Shown here: positions 9,094 through 17,511 of the stretch, in pieces
Layout: each line of letters opens with the position of its first letter
How positions within the stretch are numbered: position 1 is the first letter of the stretch
NCBI GenBank assembly: GCA_964355015.1
Contig: CAYHCE010000016.1
Coordinates: forward strand, 1 to 64,000
Length of the DNA: 64,000 nt
DNA from: CAYHCE01 sp964355015
Lineage (GTDB): Bacteria > Cyanobacteriota > Cyanobacteriia > PCC-6307 > Cyanobiaceae
Direction: 5' to 3'
Program-made: the position numbers and the translations under genes
Notes under the pieces: generated by a model
The model's database searches: none
What the model was told of the DNA's origin: nothing
What the model saw: only the letters and a program-made list of their open reading frames with translations

Positions 9094-10323
9094 ATGGCCT
9101 CGAAGCTGCCCCTGGGGGAAACCGTGGCGATGGCCCTCAACACCCTGAAGGCCAATCGGCTGCGCAGCCTGCTCACCATGCTCGGCATCGTGATCGGCAA
9201 TGCCTCGGTGATCACGCTGGTGGGGGTGGGAAAGGGCGCCCAGAACCTGGCGGAAGGTCAGCTCAACACCCTCGGGGCGAACGTGCTGTTCGTGGTGCCG
9301 GGCAACAACAACACCCGTCGCCAGGGCATCGACAACCCCAGGACCCTGGTCCTGGAGGATGCCGAAGCGATCGCCGAACAGGTACCAAGCGTGGACCGGG
9401 TCGCTCCCCAGATCACCCGCACCGAGGTGGTCCAGTCGGGGGAGCGGAGCTCCAACGTCTCGGTCTCCGGGATCACTCCTGATTTCCTGCCGGTACGGCG
9501 CTTCGAGATCGCCCAGGGCCGCTTCTTCAGCCAGGAGGACCTGGATGGGGCACGCAACGTGGCCGTGATCGGCCCCGATCTCAGGGACAAACTGCTGTCC
9601 TCGGGTTCGGCGATCGGCAGGACGCTGCGCATCCGGGACCAGTCCTTCGAGGTGATCGGGGTGACGGCACCGAAGGGGGCGGTGTTCGGCAGCAACCAGG
9701 ACGAGGCCGCCTACATCCCGCTGACCACCATGGTGAGCAAACTGAGCGGCCGGGATCCCACCTACGGGGTGGTACTCACCTTCATCAGCGTGGAAGCCCG
9801 CGACGAGGCCAGCACCAGCGCAGCCAAATTCCAGATCACCAACCTGCTGCGCCAGAGGCACAGGATCCTGCGGGAGGACGACTTCGCCGTTCGCTCCCAG
9901 CAGGACGCCCTCTCGATCGTGGGCAAGATCACCGGCGGGCTCACCCTGATGCTCGCCGCCATCGGCGGCGTCTCGCTGCTGGTGGGGGGGATCGGAATCA
10001 TGAACATCATGCTGGTCTCCGTCAGCGAACGGACCCAGGAGATCGGCCTGCGCAAGGCGGTGGGAGCCCGCAGTGGCGACGTGCTGCTGCAGTTCCTGGT
10101 GGAATCGCTGGTGCTGGCGAGCCTGGGGGGAGTGATCGGCTGCGCGGTGGGGCTGGGCACGGTGGCGGCCGTGGCCCGCTTCACGCCGCTGCCGGCGGCG
10201 ATCGACAGCGGCAGCGTGCTGTTCACTGTGGGTCTGTCAGGTTCGATCGGCCTGTTCTTCGGCGTGGTGCCGGCGCGACGGGCCTCTCGGCTTGATCCGA
10301 TCGTGGCCCTGCGCAGCCTCTGA
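9094..10323 (+). CDS. MacB/FtsX-type ABC transporter permease
   Basis: A 409-residue inner-membrane protein. It has one N-terminal membrane helix (LRSLLTMLGIVIGNASVITLVGVG), a large periplasmic MacB_PCD domain (about residues 55-270), and three C-terminal FtsX helices including LLVGGIGIMNIMLVSVSERTQEIGLRKAVGA. The architecture is that of MacB-like permeases of tripartite efflux or lipoprotein-type transporters, but no ATPase domain is fused and none is adjacent. It must pair with an ATPase encoded elsewhere. It starts 49 bases after pyk on the same strand. Confidence 0.9.
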   Translation: MASKLPLGETVAMALNTLKANRLRSLLTMLGIVIGNASVITLVGVGKGAQNLAEGQLNTLGANVLFVVPGNNNTRRQGIDNPRTLVLEDAEAIAEQVPSVDRVAPQITRTEVVQSGERSSNVSVSGITPDFLPVRRFEIAQGRFFSQEDLDGARNVAVIGPDLRDKLLSSGSAIGRTLRIRDQSFEVIGVTAPKGAVFGSNQDEAAYIPLTTMVSKLSGRDPTYGVVLTFISVEARDEASTSAAKFQITNLLRQRHRILREDDFAVRSQQDALSIVGKITGGLTLMLAAIGGVSLLVGGIGIMNIMLVSVSERTQEIGLRKAVGARSGDVLLQFLVESLVLASLGGVIGCAVGLGTVAAVARFTPLPAAIDSGSVLFTVGLSGSIGLFFGVVPARRASRLDPIVALRSL

Positions 10324-10431
10324 GGGAGGATGGCACCGTGAGCCGCAGCAAGCCAGCCCGTCACAACAATCAGCAAGAAAGTCTTAAGAAAGCTGAACGG
10401 TGCCGATCGTGACCAAAGCCCTTTGACGTTG

Positions 10432-10743
10432 ATGGCTACATGGAGGACTGACGACGAGATTCCTCCCTTGGCCCTGCTCTCCTGCGGCTATCGCAACACC
10501 AGCGACCGCATGGTGATCCTTCGCTCCTGCGGGCCGGAGGAGTTCTACCTCGAGAGAGTGGTGTTTCCCTTCGAGCTGCTCAGCTTCCAGGCTCCTTCAG
10601 GCTCGGAAGTGGAGATCTGGACCCACGGCATGGGGGGCCCGGAGCTGCTGGAAACCCTTGCCAGCGCCGAACTGCTGATCGAGCCTGTCGAGCTGGATCC
10701 CCGCGTGGAGGCCGAGGGCAGCGCCTGGCTGACGGCCGGCTGA
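10432..10743 (+). CDS. DUF1830 protein
   Basis: A 103-residue soluble protein matching the cyanobacterial DUF1830 pattern: CGYRNTSDRMVILRSC near the start, then FYLERVVFPFELLSFQAP and EVEIWTHG. The function is unknown. ATG 10432 is chosen over in-frame TTG codons at 10423 and 10429. It lies 55 bases upstream of ftsH on the same strand. Confidence 0.85.
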   Translation: MATWRTDDEIPPLALLSCGYRNTSDRMVILRSCGPEEFYLERVVFPFELLSFQAPSGSEVEIWTHGMGGPELLETLASAELLIEPVELDPRVEAEGSAWLTAG

Positions 10744-10798
10744 AGCCACCCCCAACGGCCTGGGGGCGCTTTACACTTGGTAAGAATTTTTCTCAGCC

Positions 10799-12724
10799 AT
10801 GAATCAGCGCTGGCGTCTGTTCGCTCTCTGGCTTCTCCCGATCGGAGTGGCGCTGTTCCTCGGCTGGCAGGTGCTCGGCAATAGCGGCGTCAGTCGCTTC
10901 ACGCCCGAAGGCCGGGGCGCCAACGCGCCCTCCCGCAACACGGCCGTGGCCCGCATGAGCTATGGACGCTTCCTCGACTACGTCGAAGCCGGCCGCGTCA
11001 CCGCGGTGGACATCTTCGATGGCGGCCGCAGCGCCGTGATCGAAGCGGTGGATCCCGATCTCGACAACCGCGTCCAGCGCCTGAGAGTCGATCTTCCCGG
11101 CCTCGCCCCCGAGCTGATCAACAACCTCAAGGCCCAGGGCATCAGCTTCGACATCCACCCACCCCGCAGCACCTCACCACTGCTGGGCCTGGTGGGCAAC
11201 CTGCTCTTTCCTTTGCTGCTGATCGGTTCGCTGATCTTTCTGGCCCGTCGCTCTTCCTCCATGCCGGGCGGTCCCGGCCAGGCCATGCAGTTCGGCAAGA
11301 CCAAGGCCCGCTTCGCCATGGAGGCCGAGACCGGCGTCAAGTTTGACGATGTGGCCGGTGTGGAGGAGGCCAAGGAGGACCTCGAAGAGGTGGTCACCTT
11401 CCTGAAGCAGCCCGAGCGGTTCACCTCCGTCGGCGCCAAGATCCCGAAGGGCGTGCTGCTGGTGGGCCCCCCCGGCACCGGCAAGACCCTCCTGGCCAAG
11501 GCCATTGCCGGTGAGGCCGGTGTGCCTTTCTTCTCGCTGTCCGGATCCGAGTTCGTCGAGATGTTCGTCGGAGTCGGCGCCAGCCGCGTCCGCGACCTGT
11601 TCAAGCGTGCCAAGGAAAACAGCCCCTGCCTGATCTTCATCGACGAGATCGACGCCGTGGGCCGCCAGCGGGGCGCCGGCATCGGCGGCGGCAACGACGA
11701 GCGGGAGCAGACCCTCAACCAGCTGCTCACCGAGATGGACGGCTTCGAGGGCAACAGCGGCATCATCATCATCGCCGCCACCAACCGCCCGGATGTGCTG
11801 GATTCGGCCCTGATGCGGCCCGGCCGGTTCGACCGCCAGGTCAGCGTCGACGCTCCAGACATCAAGGGACGTCTCTCGATCCTCAAGGTGCATTCCCGCA
11901 ACAAGAAGCTGGCCCCTGACGTGTCACTCGAGGCGATCGCCCGCCGCACCCCAGGCTTCACCGGCGCCGATCTGGCCAACCTGCTGAACGAGGCGGCCAT
12001 CCTCACGGCCCGTCGGCGCAAGGAGGCCACCACTCTGGCCGAGATCGACGACGCCGTGGATCGGGTGATCGCAGGCATGGAAGGGAAGCCTCTCACCGAT
12101 GGCCGCAGCAAGCGCCTGATCGCCTACCACGAAGTGGGCCACGCCCTGGTGGGCACCCTGGTGAAGAACCATGACCCTGTCCAGAAGGTCACCCTGATCC
12201 CCAGGGGTCAGGCCCAGGGTCTCACCTGGTTCGCCCCCGACGAGGAGCAGATGCTGGTGAGCCGCTCCCAGCTGCGGGCTCGGATCATGGGAGCCCTGGG
12301 GGGTCGCGCCGCCGAAGCCGTGGTGTTCGGCCATGCCGAGGTCACCACCGGCGCCGGTGGCGATATCCAGCAGGTGGCGAGCATGGCCCGGCAGATGGTC
12401 ACCCGCTTCGGCATGAGCGAGCTCGGACCGGTATCCCTGGAGGCCGGCAACCAGGAGGTGTTCCTGGGTCGAGACCTGATGACCCGCAGCGATGTCTCCG
12501 ACGCCATCGCCCGCCGGATCGATGAACAGGTCCGCGCCATCGTGGATGGCTGCTACCGCGACACTCTGGAGCTGGTCTCCCTGCAGCGCCCCTGCATGGA
12601 CCGGCTGGTGGAGCTGCTGATCGAGAAGGAAACTCTCGACGGTGACGAATTCCGCGCCGTGGTGGCCGAGTTCGCCCCGATCCCGGAGAAGGAGCGTTTC
12701 TCGCCGCTGCTGCCCGCTGCCTGA
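10799..12724 (+). CDS. ftsH: FtsH membrane AAA+ metalloprotease (cyanobacterial FtsH2-like)
   Basis: A membrane-anchored ATP-dependent zinc protease. The 641 residues show two N-terminal membrane helices (about 7-25 and 120-142) bounding a lumenal domain, Walker A GPPGTGKT near 223, Walker B LIFIDEIDAVG, the second region of homology ATNRPDVLDSALMRPGRFDRQ, and the zinc site HEVGH near 444. The lumenal segment MSYGRFLDYVEAGRVTAVDIFDGGRSA and the C-terminus resemble Synechocystis Slr0228 (FtsH2), which removes damaged D1 during photosystem II repair (known for that family; inferred here). The nearby thf1/psb29, whose product acts with FtsH complexes, supports this role. Confidence 0.97.
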   Translation: MNQRWRLFALWLLPIGVALFLGWQVLGNSGVSRFTPEGRGANAPSRNTAVARMSYGRFLDYVEAGRVTAVDIFDGGRSAVIEAVDPDLDNRVQRLRVDLPGLAPELINNLKAQGISFDIHPPRSTSPLLGLVGNLLFPLLLIGSLIFLARRSSSMPGGPGQAMQFGKTKARFAMEAETGVKFDDVAGVEEAKEDLEEVVTFLKQPERFTSVGAKIPKGVLLVGPPGTGKTLLAKAIAGEAGVPFFSLSGSEFVEMFVGVGASRVRDLFKRAKENSPCLIFIDEIDAVGRQRGAGIGGGNDEREQTLNQLLTEMDGFEGNSGIIIIAATNRPDVLDSALMRPGRFDRQVSVDAPDIKGRLSILKVHSRNKKLAPDVSLEAIARRTPGFTGADLANLLNEAAILTARRRKEATTLAEIDDAVDRVIAGMEGKPLTDGRSKRLIAYHEVGHALVGTLVKNHDPVQKVTLIPRGQAQGLTWFAPDEEQMLVSRSQLRARIMGALGGRAAEAVVFGHAEVTTGAGGDIQQVASMARQMVTRFGMSELGPVSLEAGNQEVFLGRDLMTRSDVSDAIARRIDEQVRAIVDGCYRDTLELVSLQRPCMDRLVELLIEKETLDGDEFRAVVAEFAPIPEKERFSPLLPAA

Positions 12725-12815
12725 TCCAACCGGGCCGGTGCCGATCCAGAGATGGTTCCGCTCTTAACCCGGCCTTTTCCCCCAGCGCCGCCGCAGCCAC
12801 CTAACGTTTGCCTCT

Positions 12816-13082
12816 ATGCCTATCCCGTCCGTGAGCCAAACGCACTCCCCGATGGAGTCCTTCAGCCGCTACCACGGCGAAGACTGGAGTCCGGAGCGGC
12901 TCGCCTTTCACCAGAACCTCGAGCAGTTCGCCGAGCGGGTTGGATTGATCGTTGGATTGCAGAGCAACGGCAAGATGTCACAGGACGCCGCCTACGCTGA
13001 AATCCGCCAGCTCTGGCGGGGGCTCAAGGACAGCAAGGGAAATCTGCTGAACAGCCCGGGCAAGGGCAAGCAGAAAGACTGA
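12816..13082 (+). CDS. Small conserved cyanobacterial protein (DUF7219-like)
   Basis: An 88-residue soluble protein with the pattern FSRYHGEDWSPERLAFHQNL-EQFAERVGLI-LQSNGKMSQDAAYAEIRQLWRGLK. This resembles a small cyanobacterial family I recall as DUF7219, of unknown function. The C-terminus is lysine- and glycine-rich. It starts 91 bases after ftsH and ends 18 bases before the convergent clpP 3' end. A family search would settle the assignment. Confidence 0.7.
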   Translation: MPIPSVSQTHSPMESFSRYHGEDWSPERLAFHQNLEQFAERVGLIVGLQSNGKMSQDAAYAEIRQLWRGLKDSKGNLLNSPGKGKQKD

Positions 13083-13100
13083 TCAAGCCCTGCGCCAGCT

Positions 13101-13691
13101 TCAGACCGACCGCACCGCACGACGGTCGATCACCTTATCGATCAGGCCGTAGTTCACCGCCTCGGCAGGGGACATGAAGAAATCGCGGTCGGTGTCGAGC
13201 TGGATGCGGTCCAGGGGCTGACCGGTTCGATCGGCCAGTTCACGGTTGAGCTTGTCCTTGAGGTAGAGGATCTCGTCGGCCTGGATACGGATGTCGCTGG
13301 CCTGGCCGCGGGCTCCCCCCAGTGGCTGGTGAATCATGATGCGGGAGTGTTGCAGGCTGCTGCGTTTGCCTCTGGCCCCCGCGGTGAGCAGGAAAGCGCC
13401 CATGCTGGCCGCCAGACCGACGCAGACGGTCTGGACGTCGGGCTTGATGTGCTGCATCGTGTCGAAGATGCCCAGGCCGTCGTAGACAGAACCACCCGGT
13501 GAATTGATGTAGAGGAAGATGTCCTTCTCAGGGTCTTCGGCTTCAAGAAACAGCAGCTGGGCCACGACCCGGTTGGCGGATTCGGCGGTGACGGGCTCTC
13601 CCAGAAAGATGATCCGCTCGCGCAGCAGACGGGAATAGATATCGAACGCGCGTTCGCCCCGGCCCGAATCTTCAATCACGATCGGGATCAT
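13101..13691 (-). CDS. clpP: ATP-dependent Clp protease proteolytic subunit
   Basis: A serine peptidase that forms the 14-mer chamber of ClpP/R complexes with ClpC or ClpX. The 196 residues contain the family start MIPIVIEDSGRGERAFDIYSRLL, the oxyanion strand INSPGGSVYDGLGIFDTMQ, the nucleophile Ser in GLAASMGAFLL (about residue 100) and the His in RIMIHQPLGG. It is therefore a catalytically competent ClpP rather than ClpR. The Met at 13691 is chosen over a longer frame. It is divergent from thf1 with 100 bases between the starts. The ClpS adaptor is encoded about 3 kb away. Confidence 0.96.
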   Translation of the reverse strand: MIPIVIEDSGRGERAFDIYSRLLRERIIFLGEPVTAESANRVVAQLLFLEAEDPEKDIFLYINSPGGSVYDGLGIFDTMQHIKPDVQTVCVGLAASMGAFLLTAGARGKRSSLQHSRIMIHQPLGGARGQASDIRIQADEILYLKDKLNRELADRTGQPLDRIQLDTDRDFFMSPAEAVNYGLIDKVIDRRAVRSV

Positions 13692-13791
13692 CGGCAATGG
13701 CAGAGCAACGGACCCGATCCTACCGACGCCGGTGGGGCGACGGCCCGATCCGCTCCGGAGCACGGGGATCGGGCGGTGGAGGAGCAGCGCT

Positions 13792-14544
13792 ATGGTCCAC
13801 ACAACCGTTCGGACCAGCGTGGGCGCCTGTCTCACCGTCGCTGACAGCAAACGCGCCTTTCACAGCGCCTTTCCGCATGTGATCGGGCCGCTCTATCGCC
13901 GCATGGTGGATGAACTGCTGGTGGAACTCCATCTGCTCAGCCGGCAGAAGGGCTTCCGCAGTGACGCCCTGTTCGCCGTCGGCCTCACCCAGGTCTTCGA
14001 TGGCTTCGCCCGGGGCTATCGCCCGGAACAGCAGCGACTGCCTCTGTTCCGGGCCCTCTGCGCTTCCTCCGGATTCGACCCCGAGCGGATCCGCGCCCAG
14101 CGGGACGAGGCCCTCGGGGCCGTGGGACAGCACAGCCTCGATGAGGTGAAGCAATGGCTGGCGGACCGGGGCCAGGGCGCACCGGAACCGATCGCCACCG
14201 TCCTGGCCGACGTGACGCGCCCCGACTTCCATTACTCCCGTCTGTTCGCCGTCGGGCTGCTCAGCCTGCTGCAGCAGGCGCGCGGTGCCGAGGCCGTCGA
14301 GCCCGAGGCCCTGCGTCAGGCGGCCCATCAGATCGGTGCGGCCATGGGTCTGCTCAAGGAGCGGATGGATAAAGACCTCACGCTCTATGCCAGCAATCTC
14401 GAGAAGATGGCCCAGGCGGTGGAGCTGATGGAGGAAACCCTGGCAGCCGAGCGTCGACGCCGCGAGCGCCAGGAGGCCGACACCAGGACCGCCGCGTCAA
14501 CACCCCCTGCCGTCTCGGGTCCATCAACGGCCCCCAGCACCTGA
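13792..14544 (+). CDS. thf1: Psb29/Thf1 photosystem II biogenesis protein
   Basis: A 250-residue protein matching Thylakoid formation 1/Psb29: TVADSKRAFHSAFPHVIGPLYRRMVDELLVELHLLSRQKGF at the start, FDGFARGYRPEQQ, and a long charged C-terminal helix likely to be a coiled coil. In cyanobacteria and plants it associates with FtsH protease complexes and is needed for normal photosystem II repair (established for the family). ATG 13792 is used, although homologues often begin nearer ADSKRAF. Its last 21 bases overlap the 3' end of the gene on the opposite strand. Confidence 0.95.
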   Translation: MVHTTVRTSVGACLTVADSKRAFHSAFPHVIGPLYRRMVDELLVELHLLSRQKGFRSDALFAVGLTQVFDGFARGYRPEQQRLPLFRALCASSGFDPERIRAQRDEALGAVGQHSLDEVKQWLADRGQGAPEPIATVLADVTRPDFHYSRLFAVGLLSLLQQARGAEAVEPEALRQAAHQIGAAMGLLKERMDKDLTLYASNLEKMAQAVELMEETLAAERRRRERQEADTRTAASTPPAVSGPSTAPST

Positions 14545-15966
14545 TCCCCCCTCCCCGCTGGCAGGTGCGCCCGGCCTGACGGGTGCACCTGCCGGCCTCG
14601 TCGGTCCCTTGCCCAGGCTGAGGGAACCCCACAAACGGGAGAGCCTGGCTCGCCCGGTTGTGGCGGGCAACGCCAGGCTGGCCATGTCCAGGTATTGCGC
14701 ACGCCGCACCACGGTCGGCAGTTCCGGAGGGAGCAACGAGAGTGCGGCCAGATCGGCAGGCCTTGCCCGCAGTCGCAGATCCACCCCTGCCGCTGGGGCC
14801 TGGGCCGTGCCGGAGCCTGCCGGAGCAGGAGCGGCCTCGGCGCCGAGCACGAACAGCAGCTCGGGCATCGCGCCAGGAGCGGTGGTGATCCAGCGCCAAC
14901 CTCCGACCACCGTTCCGTCCTGACGCACCCAGGTGCTGACGGGCAGGGCGCCGGCCGACCGATTCACCAGACCCTGCGACTCCAGCGCCCGGGCCATCGG
15001 CCCCAGCCAGGCCGTCCAGGCGCTGCGGTCGGGACCCACTGCCAGCTGCAGTTCCAGGGAGGCGCGAAACAGGCCCCGGGGCTGGGGGCGAAGCCGCAGC
15101 AGGAACGGAGTGCGCTCCAGTCGTTCCAGCAGCTTTTCGTCGAGCCCGTAGCGATCCTCCAGAGGTTTGCTGATCAGCTGATTGCGCAGCAGGGCCTGCA
15201 GCAGCAGATCCAGGCGAGCCCCCTGCACCTCCAGCAGCAGGGTGGGAGGCAGGGGATCGGCAGGCCGGCGCCACTCCGATGCGGCAGCCACCGCAGGGGA
15301 AGAATCGACCGGATCGGGGCGGTCGCTGGCCTCTCCCTGCCAGCGGAGGCCGAGCGGGTCGCTGCCCACCACCAGACAGCCCTGCTGGAACCGCTGCAGC
15401 AGGGGTACGAGGTCGCCGACCAGCTGGGCCAGGGACACGTTGGTCCAGGCCACGGCCTGACTCTGACGCAGCCGCAGCACGCAGCGCTGTTCCATACCCT
15501 GGGGCGTGCGCACGGTGCGCTGCAGCTGCTGTTGCAGCAGCTGGTGGGAGAGGGGATCGGGAGCGATCACCACCAGATCGTCGAGGCGCAGGGCATGGGG
15601 GGGGAGCACCGCCTCGGCGCGCGGACCGAACACGACCGAAGGAACCGCCAGGTAGGCCCCGCCCTCTCGACCCCAAAACTGCCACCACTGACCCCGCTGG
15701 CGGCTCCAGAGCCGGGCCGCAGGCTCGGAACCCAGCCGCTGCTGCCACAGCAGCGGCGGTGGCCGACTCGGATCGGCGGCGAAACTCTGGATCAGGGAAG
15801 AGGCGCCGAGCAGGCGCTCCAGGCCTGCCGCGTTGGCACGGGGGTACCGATGCAGCTGTGCCGTCGGCAGCAGCACCAGCAGGGCGATCACGGCCGAGGT
15901 GAGCGGCAGCGGACCGAGACGGGGCGGCCAGCGGAGCACATTCCAGCGCGGCAGGGACAGAGTCAT
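14524..15966 (-). CDS. Membrane-anchored protein of unknown function
   Basis: A 480-residue protein with a single N-terminal hydrophobic segment (LTSAVIALLVLLPTAQLH) and a large domain presumed to face the lumen or periplasm. It is rich in Leu, Gln and Arg, with repeated LxLLLQALL-type helices. I do not recognise a family; DUF3352-like cyanobacterial proteins share the layout, but I see no convincing motif. The C-terminus is Gly/Pro/Ala-rich and probably disordered. It may be the third gene of a petN-led minus-strand unit. A long open frame on the other strand here has arginine/glutamine composition and is judged non-coding. Confidence 0.65.
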   Translation of the reverse strand: MTLSLPRWNVLRWPPRLGPLPLTSAVIALLVLLPTAQLHRYPRANAAGLERLLGASSLIQSFAADPSRPPPLLWQQRLGSEPAARLWSRQRGQWWQFWGREGGAYLAVPSVVFGPRAEAVLPPHALRLDDLVVIAPDPLSHQLLQQQLQRTVRTPQGMEQRCVLRLRQSQAVAWTNVSLAQLVGDLVPLLQRFQQGCLVVGSDPLGLRWQGEASDRPDPVDSSPAVAAASEWRRPADPLPPTLLLEVQGARLDLLLQALLRNQLISKPLEDRYGLDEKLLERLERTPFLLRLRPQPRGLFRASLELQLAVGPDRSAWTAWLGPMARALESQGLVNRSAGALPVSTWVRQDGTVVGGWRWITTAPGAMPELLFVLGAEAAPAPAGSGTAQAPAAGVDLRLRARPADLAALSLLPPELPTVVRRAQYLDMASLALPATTGRARLSRLWGSLSLGKGPTRPAGAPVRPGAPASGEGGSGAGGR

Positions 15967-16033
15967 GGCTGGGGAACGGGCCCTCATCGTGGGTGCCGCG
16001 GCGGCGCACGGGACGGGCCAGCCTGCGGTTCGC

Positions 16034-16183
16034 TCAGCGGCGGGCGCTGCCCGAACGCTGGCGGCGGCGGCGATCCCGCCACTCGACCGCCGACAGATAG
16101 ATCACGCCGCCGCTCACGAAGACGAGCAGCACGGCAGCGACCAGCGCCAGCAGATTGGCGCTGGTGAGGGGGAAGTCCAACAT
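16034..16183 (-). CDS. Single-helix membrane microprotein
   Basis: A 49-residue protein: a short N-terminus, one hydrophobic helix (NLLALVAAVLLVFVSGGVIYLSAV) and a very basic tail (EWRDRRRRQRSGSARR). The positive-inside rule puts the tail in the cytoplasm. It lies 49 bases downstream of petN on the same strand, and a role near the b6f complex is possible but unproven. An upstream extension of the frame crosses petN and is rejected. Confidence 0.65.
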   Translation of the reverse strand: MLDFPLTSANLLALVAAVLLVFVSGGVIYLSAVEWRDRRRRQRSGSARR

Positions 16184-16232
16184 CCGGGGGAGAAACGTAC
16201 CGAGCGGGGAAGGACCCCCGACCCGGAGCCGA

Positions 16233-16334
16233 TCAGAAGTTGATCGTGCCGTCGCCGTTGCGGCCCCAGACCACCATGGCGATCGAGAAGCTGAACAGAG
16301 CGGCCAGCGAGGCCCAGGCAAGCGTGATCAGCAT
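16233..16334 (-). CDS. petN: Cytochrome b6f complex subunit 8 (PetN)
   Basis: A 33-residue single-helix protein. The sequence begins MLITLAWASLAALF and continues FSIAMVVWGRNGDG with a short TINF tail. The block SIAMVVWGRNG is the PetN signature. PetN is a small subunit required to assemble the cytochrome b6f dimer in thylakoids. Its start is 118 bases from that of divergent clpS, a short shared promoter region. Confidence 0.93.
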   Translation of the reverse strand: MLITLAWASLAALFSFSIAMVVWGRNGDGTINF

Positions 16335-16452
16335 GGAGTCGCCCAGCAGGAATGTGCACGACTTTACCTAGAGTGGTTCAGCGTTGGACGGCTGATCGGT
16401 CATGGACGCCAGGCTCCCACGGCTGGGCAGGTTCGCGAAGCCCGTCACCACC

Positions 16453-16743
16453 ATGGCCACCCCCGGCGGCCAGCAGTTGCTGGAACCGGTGCGCCAGCAG
16501 CAGCCCTACCCCCATTACAAGGTGGTGGTGCTGGACGACGACGTGAACACCTTCCAGCACGTGGTGGAATGCCTGGTGCGCTACCTGCCCGGGATGGGGC
16601 CCGACAGGGCCTGGGAACTGGCCCACCGGATCGATGCCGAGGGATCCGCGGTCGTGTGGAGCGGCCCGCAGGAGCAGGCCGAGCTCTATCACCAGCAACT
16701 GGGCCAGGAGGGGCTGACGATGGCTCCACTGGAGCGGGCCTGA
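16453..16743 (+). CDS. clpS: ClpS N-end-rule adaptor
   Basis: ClpS delivers substrates to ClpAP/ClpCP. The 96 residues show the core YPHYKVVVLDDDVNTFQHVVECL, including the conserved DDxxNTFxHV substrate-pocket motif, then MGPDRAWELAHRIDAEGSAVVWSG and QAELYHQQL. ATG 16453 is chosen; ATG 16402 would add 17 residues with no family match. It is divergent from petN and lies near clpP and ftsH, so this chromosomal block concentrates protein turnover for the photosynthetic membrane (inference from context). Confidence 0.94.
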   Translation: MATPGGQQLLEPVRQQQPYPHYKVVVLDDDVNTFQHVVECLVRYLPGMGPDRAWELAHRIDAEGSAVVWSGPQEQAELYHQQLGQEGLTMAPLERA

Positions 16744-16750
16744 GCAGCGT

Positions 16751-16966
16751 TCAGGCCGTGACCCGGCAGCAGGCGGAGAGCTCGAACAGGTTGCGGATCT
16801 GCAGGGTGCGGGCCTGGGCATCGAGCACGTAACTGATCACCCGCCCGGAGCAGACCGCCAGCCCGCGGACCTGACGCCGGAGCGGCCTCCCGGCGGTGAC
16901 CACCTCCACTCCCTCGCCAAGCTGGCGGCTGAGGTAATGACCGATCGCGGCTCGCGTCAACACCAT
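16751..16966 (-). CDS. Small conserved-looking protein
   Basis: A 71-residue protein, MVLTRAAIGHYLSRQLGEGV then EVVTAGRPLRRQVRGLAVCSG and FELSACCRVTA. It contains three Cys and a strand-rich core. I do not recognise it. It is convergent with clpS (7-base gap) and its start faces the DUF2103-like gene. The codon pattern and compact fit between neighbours argue for a real gene. Confidence 0.55.
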   Translation of the reverse strand: MVLTRAAIGHYLSRQLGEGVEVVTAGRPLRRQVRGLAVCSGRVISYVLDAQARTLQIRNLFELSACCRVTA

Positions 16967-17037
16967 CTGCTCTCTGCTGCGGATGCCACTTCGTCCTAGC
17001 AGTGCCCCCTAGGCTCAGCCAACGGCGCAACAAATCC

Positions 17038-17319
17038 ATGGGCCGGGTGGTGATCACCCACAGCACCTACCTCGACGGGCTGATTGCCGTGCTCAAGGCC
17101 CTGGCCTTGCAACAGGGAATCGATACCGTCACGCCAGCGGTGATCTGCCGGGTGAAGGGCCATACCCCCCATCTGCGCCTGCGTGTGTCCACACCGATCA
17201 CCGGCGGGTTCAAGGTGCTGGCCCGCCGGGGCAGTTCCGCCCAGGAGGTGTTCGTGGTCACTGGCTGGGAACGGGAGCGGCTCCAGGCGGAACTGGTGCG
17301 GCTCGTGGAGCAGAGCTGA
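17038..17319 (+). CDS. DUF2103-like predicted metal-binding protein
   Basis: A 93-residue protein with GRVVITHSTYLDGLIAVLK, GIDTVTPAVICRVKGHTPHLRLRVSTPI and GGFKVLARRGSSAQEVFVVTG. This matches the DUF2103 pattern as I know it, annotated as predicted metal-binding. The biochemical role is unknown. The start at MGRVVITHS is chosen over an upstream in-frame start. It ends 192 bases before the convergent purK 3' end. Confidence 0.8.
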   Translation: MGRVVITHSTYLDGLIAVLKALALQQGIDTVTPAVICRVKGHTPHLRLRVSTPITGGFKVLARRGSSAQEVFVVTGWERERLQAELVRLVEQS

Positions 17320-17511
17320 AAGGGGTGGACCACCGTGCCGTCTTGCCCCAGCGTTCGACCTGGAAGAACCAGAGGGGCGGCCAAAGTGGGGCTTCGTTTC
17401 CGGCAACGAGGCCGGTGTACGTCACCGTCACGACAGACCACCCACGTCGAAGAGGGAGTCAGATCAGAAAACTGTGAAAGGCAGTCACCAACACAGCAGT
17501 CCGCGGAAATC

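Noticed and set aside
10747..10770. A CCCCC...GGGGG hairpin followed by CTTTAC between the DUF1830 gene and ftsH.
   Set aside because: The stem is only 5 bp with no T-tract; too weak to call a terminator.
14695..16167. A 490-codon + strand frame antisense to the 480-residue membrane-anchored protein.
   Set aside because: It has shadow-type composition (Gln, Arg, Gly, His) and crosses part of the gap before petN; the minus-strand frame has a membrane anchor and ordinary protein composition.
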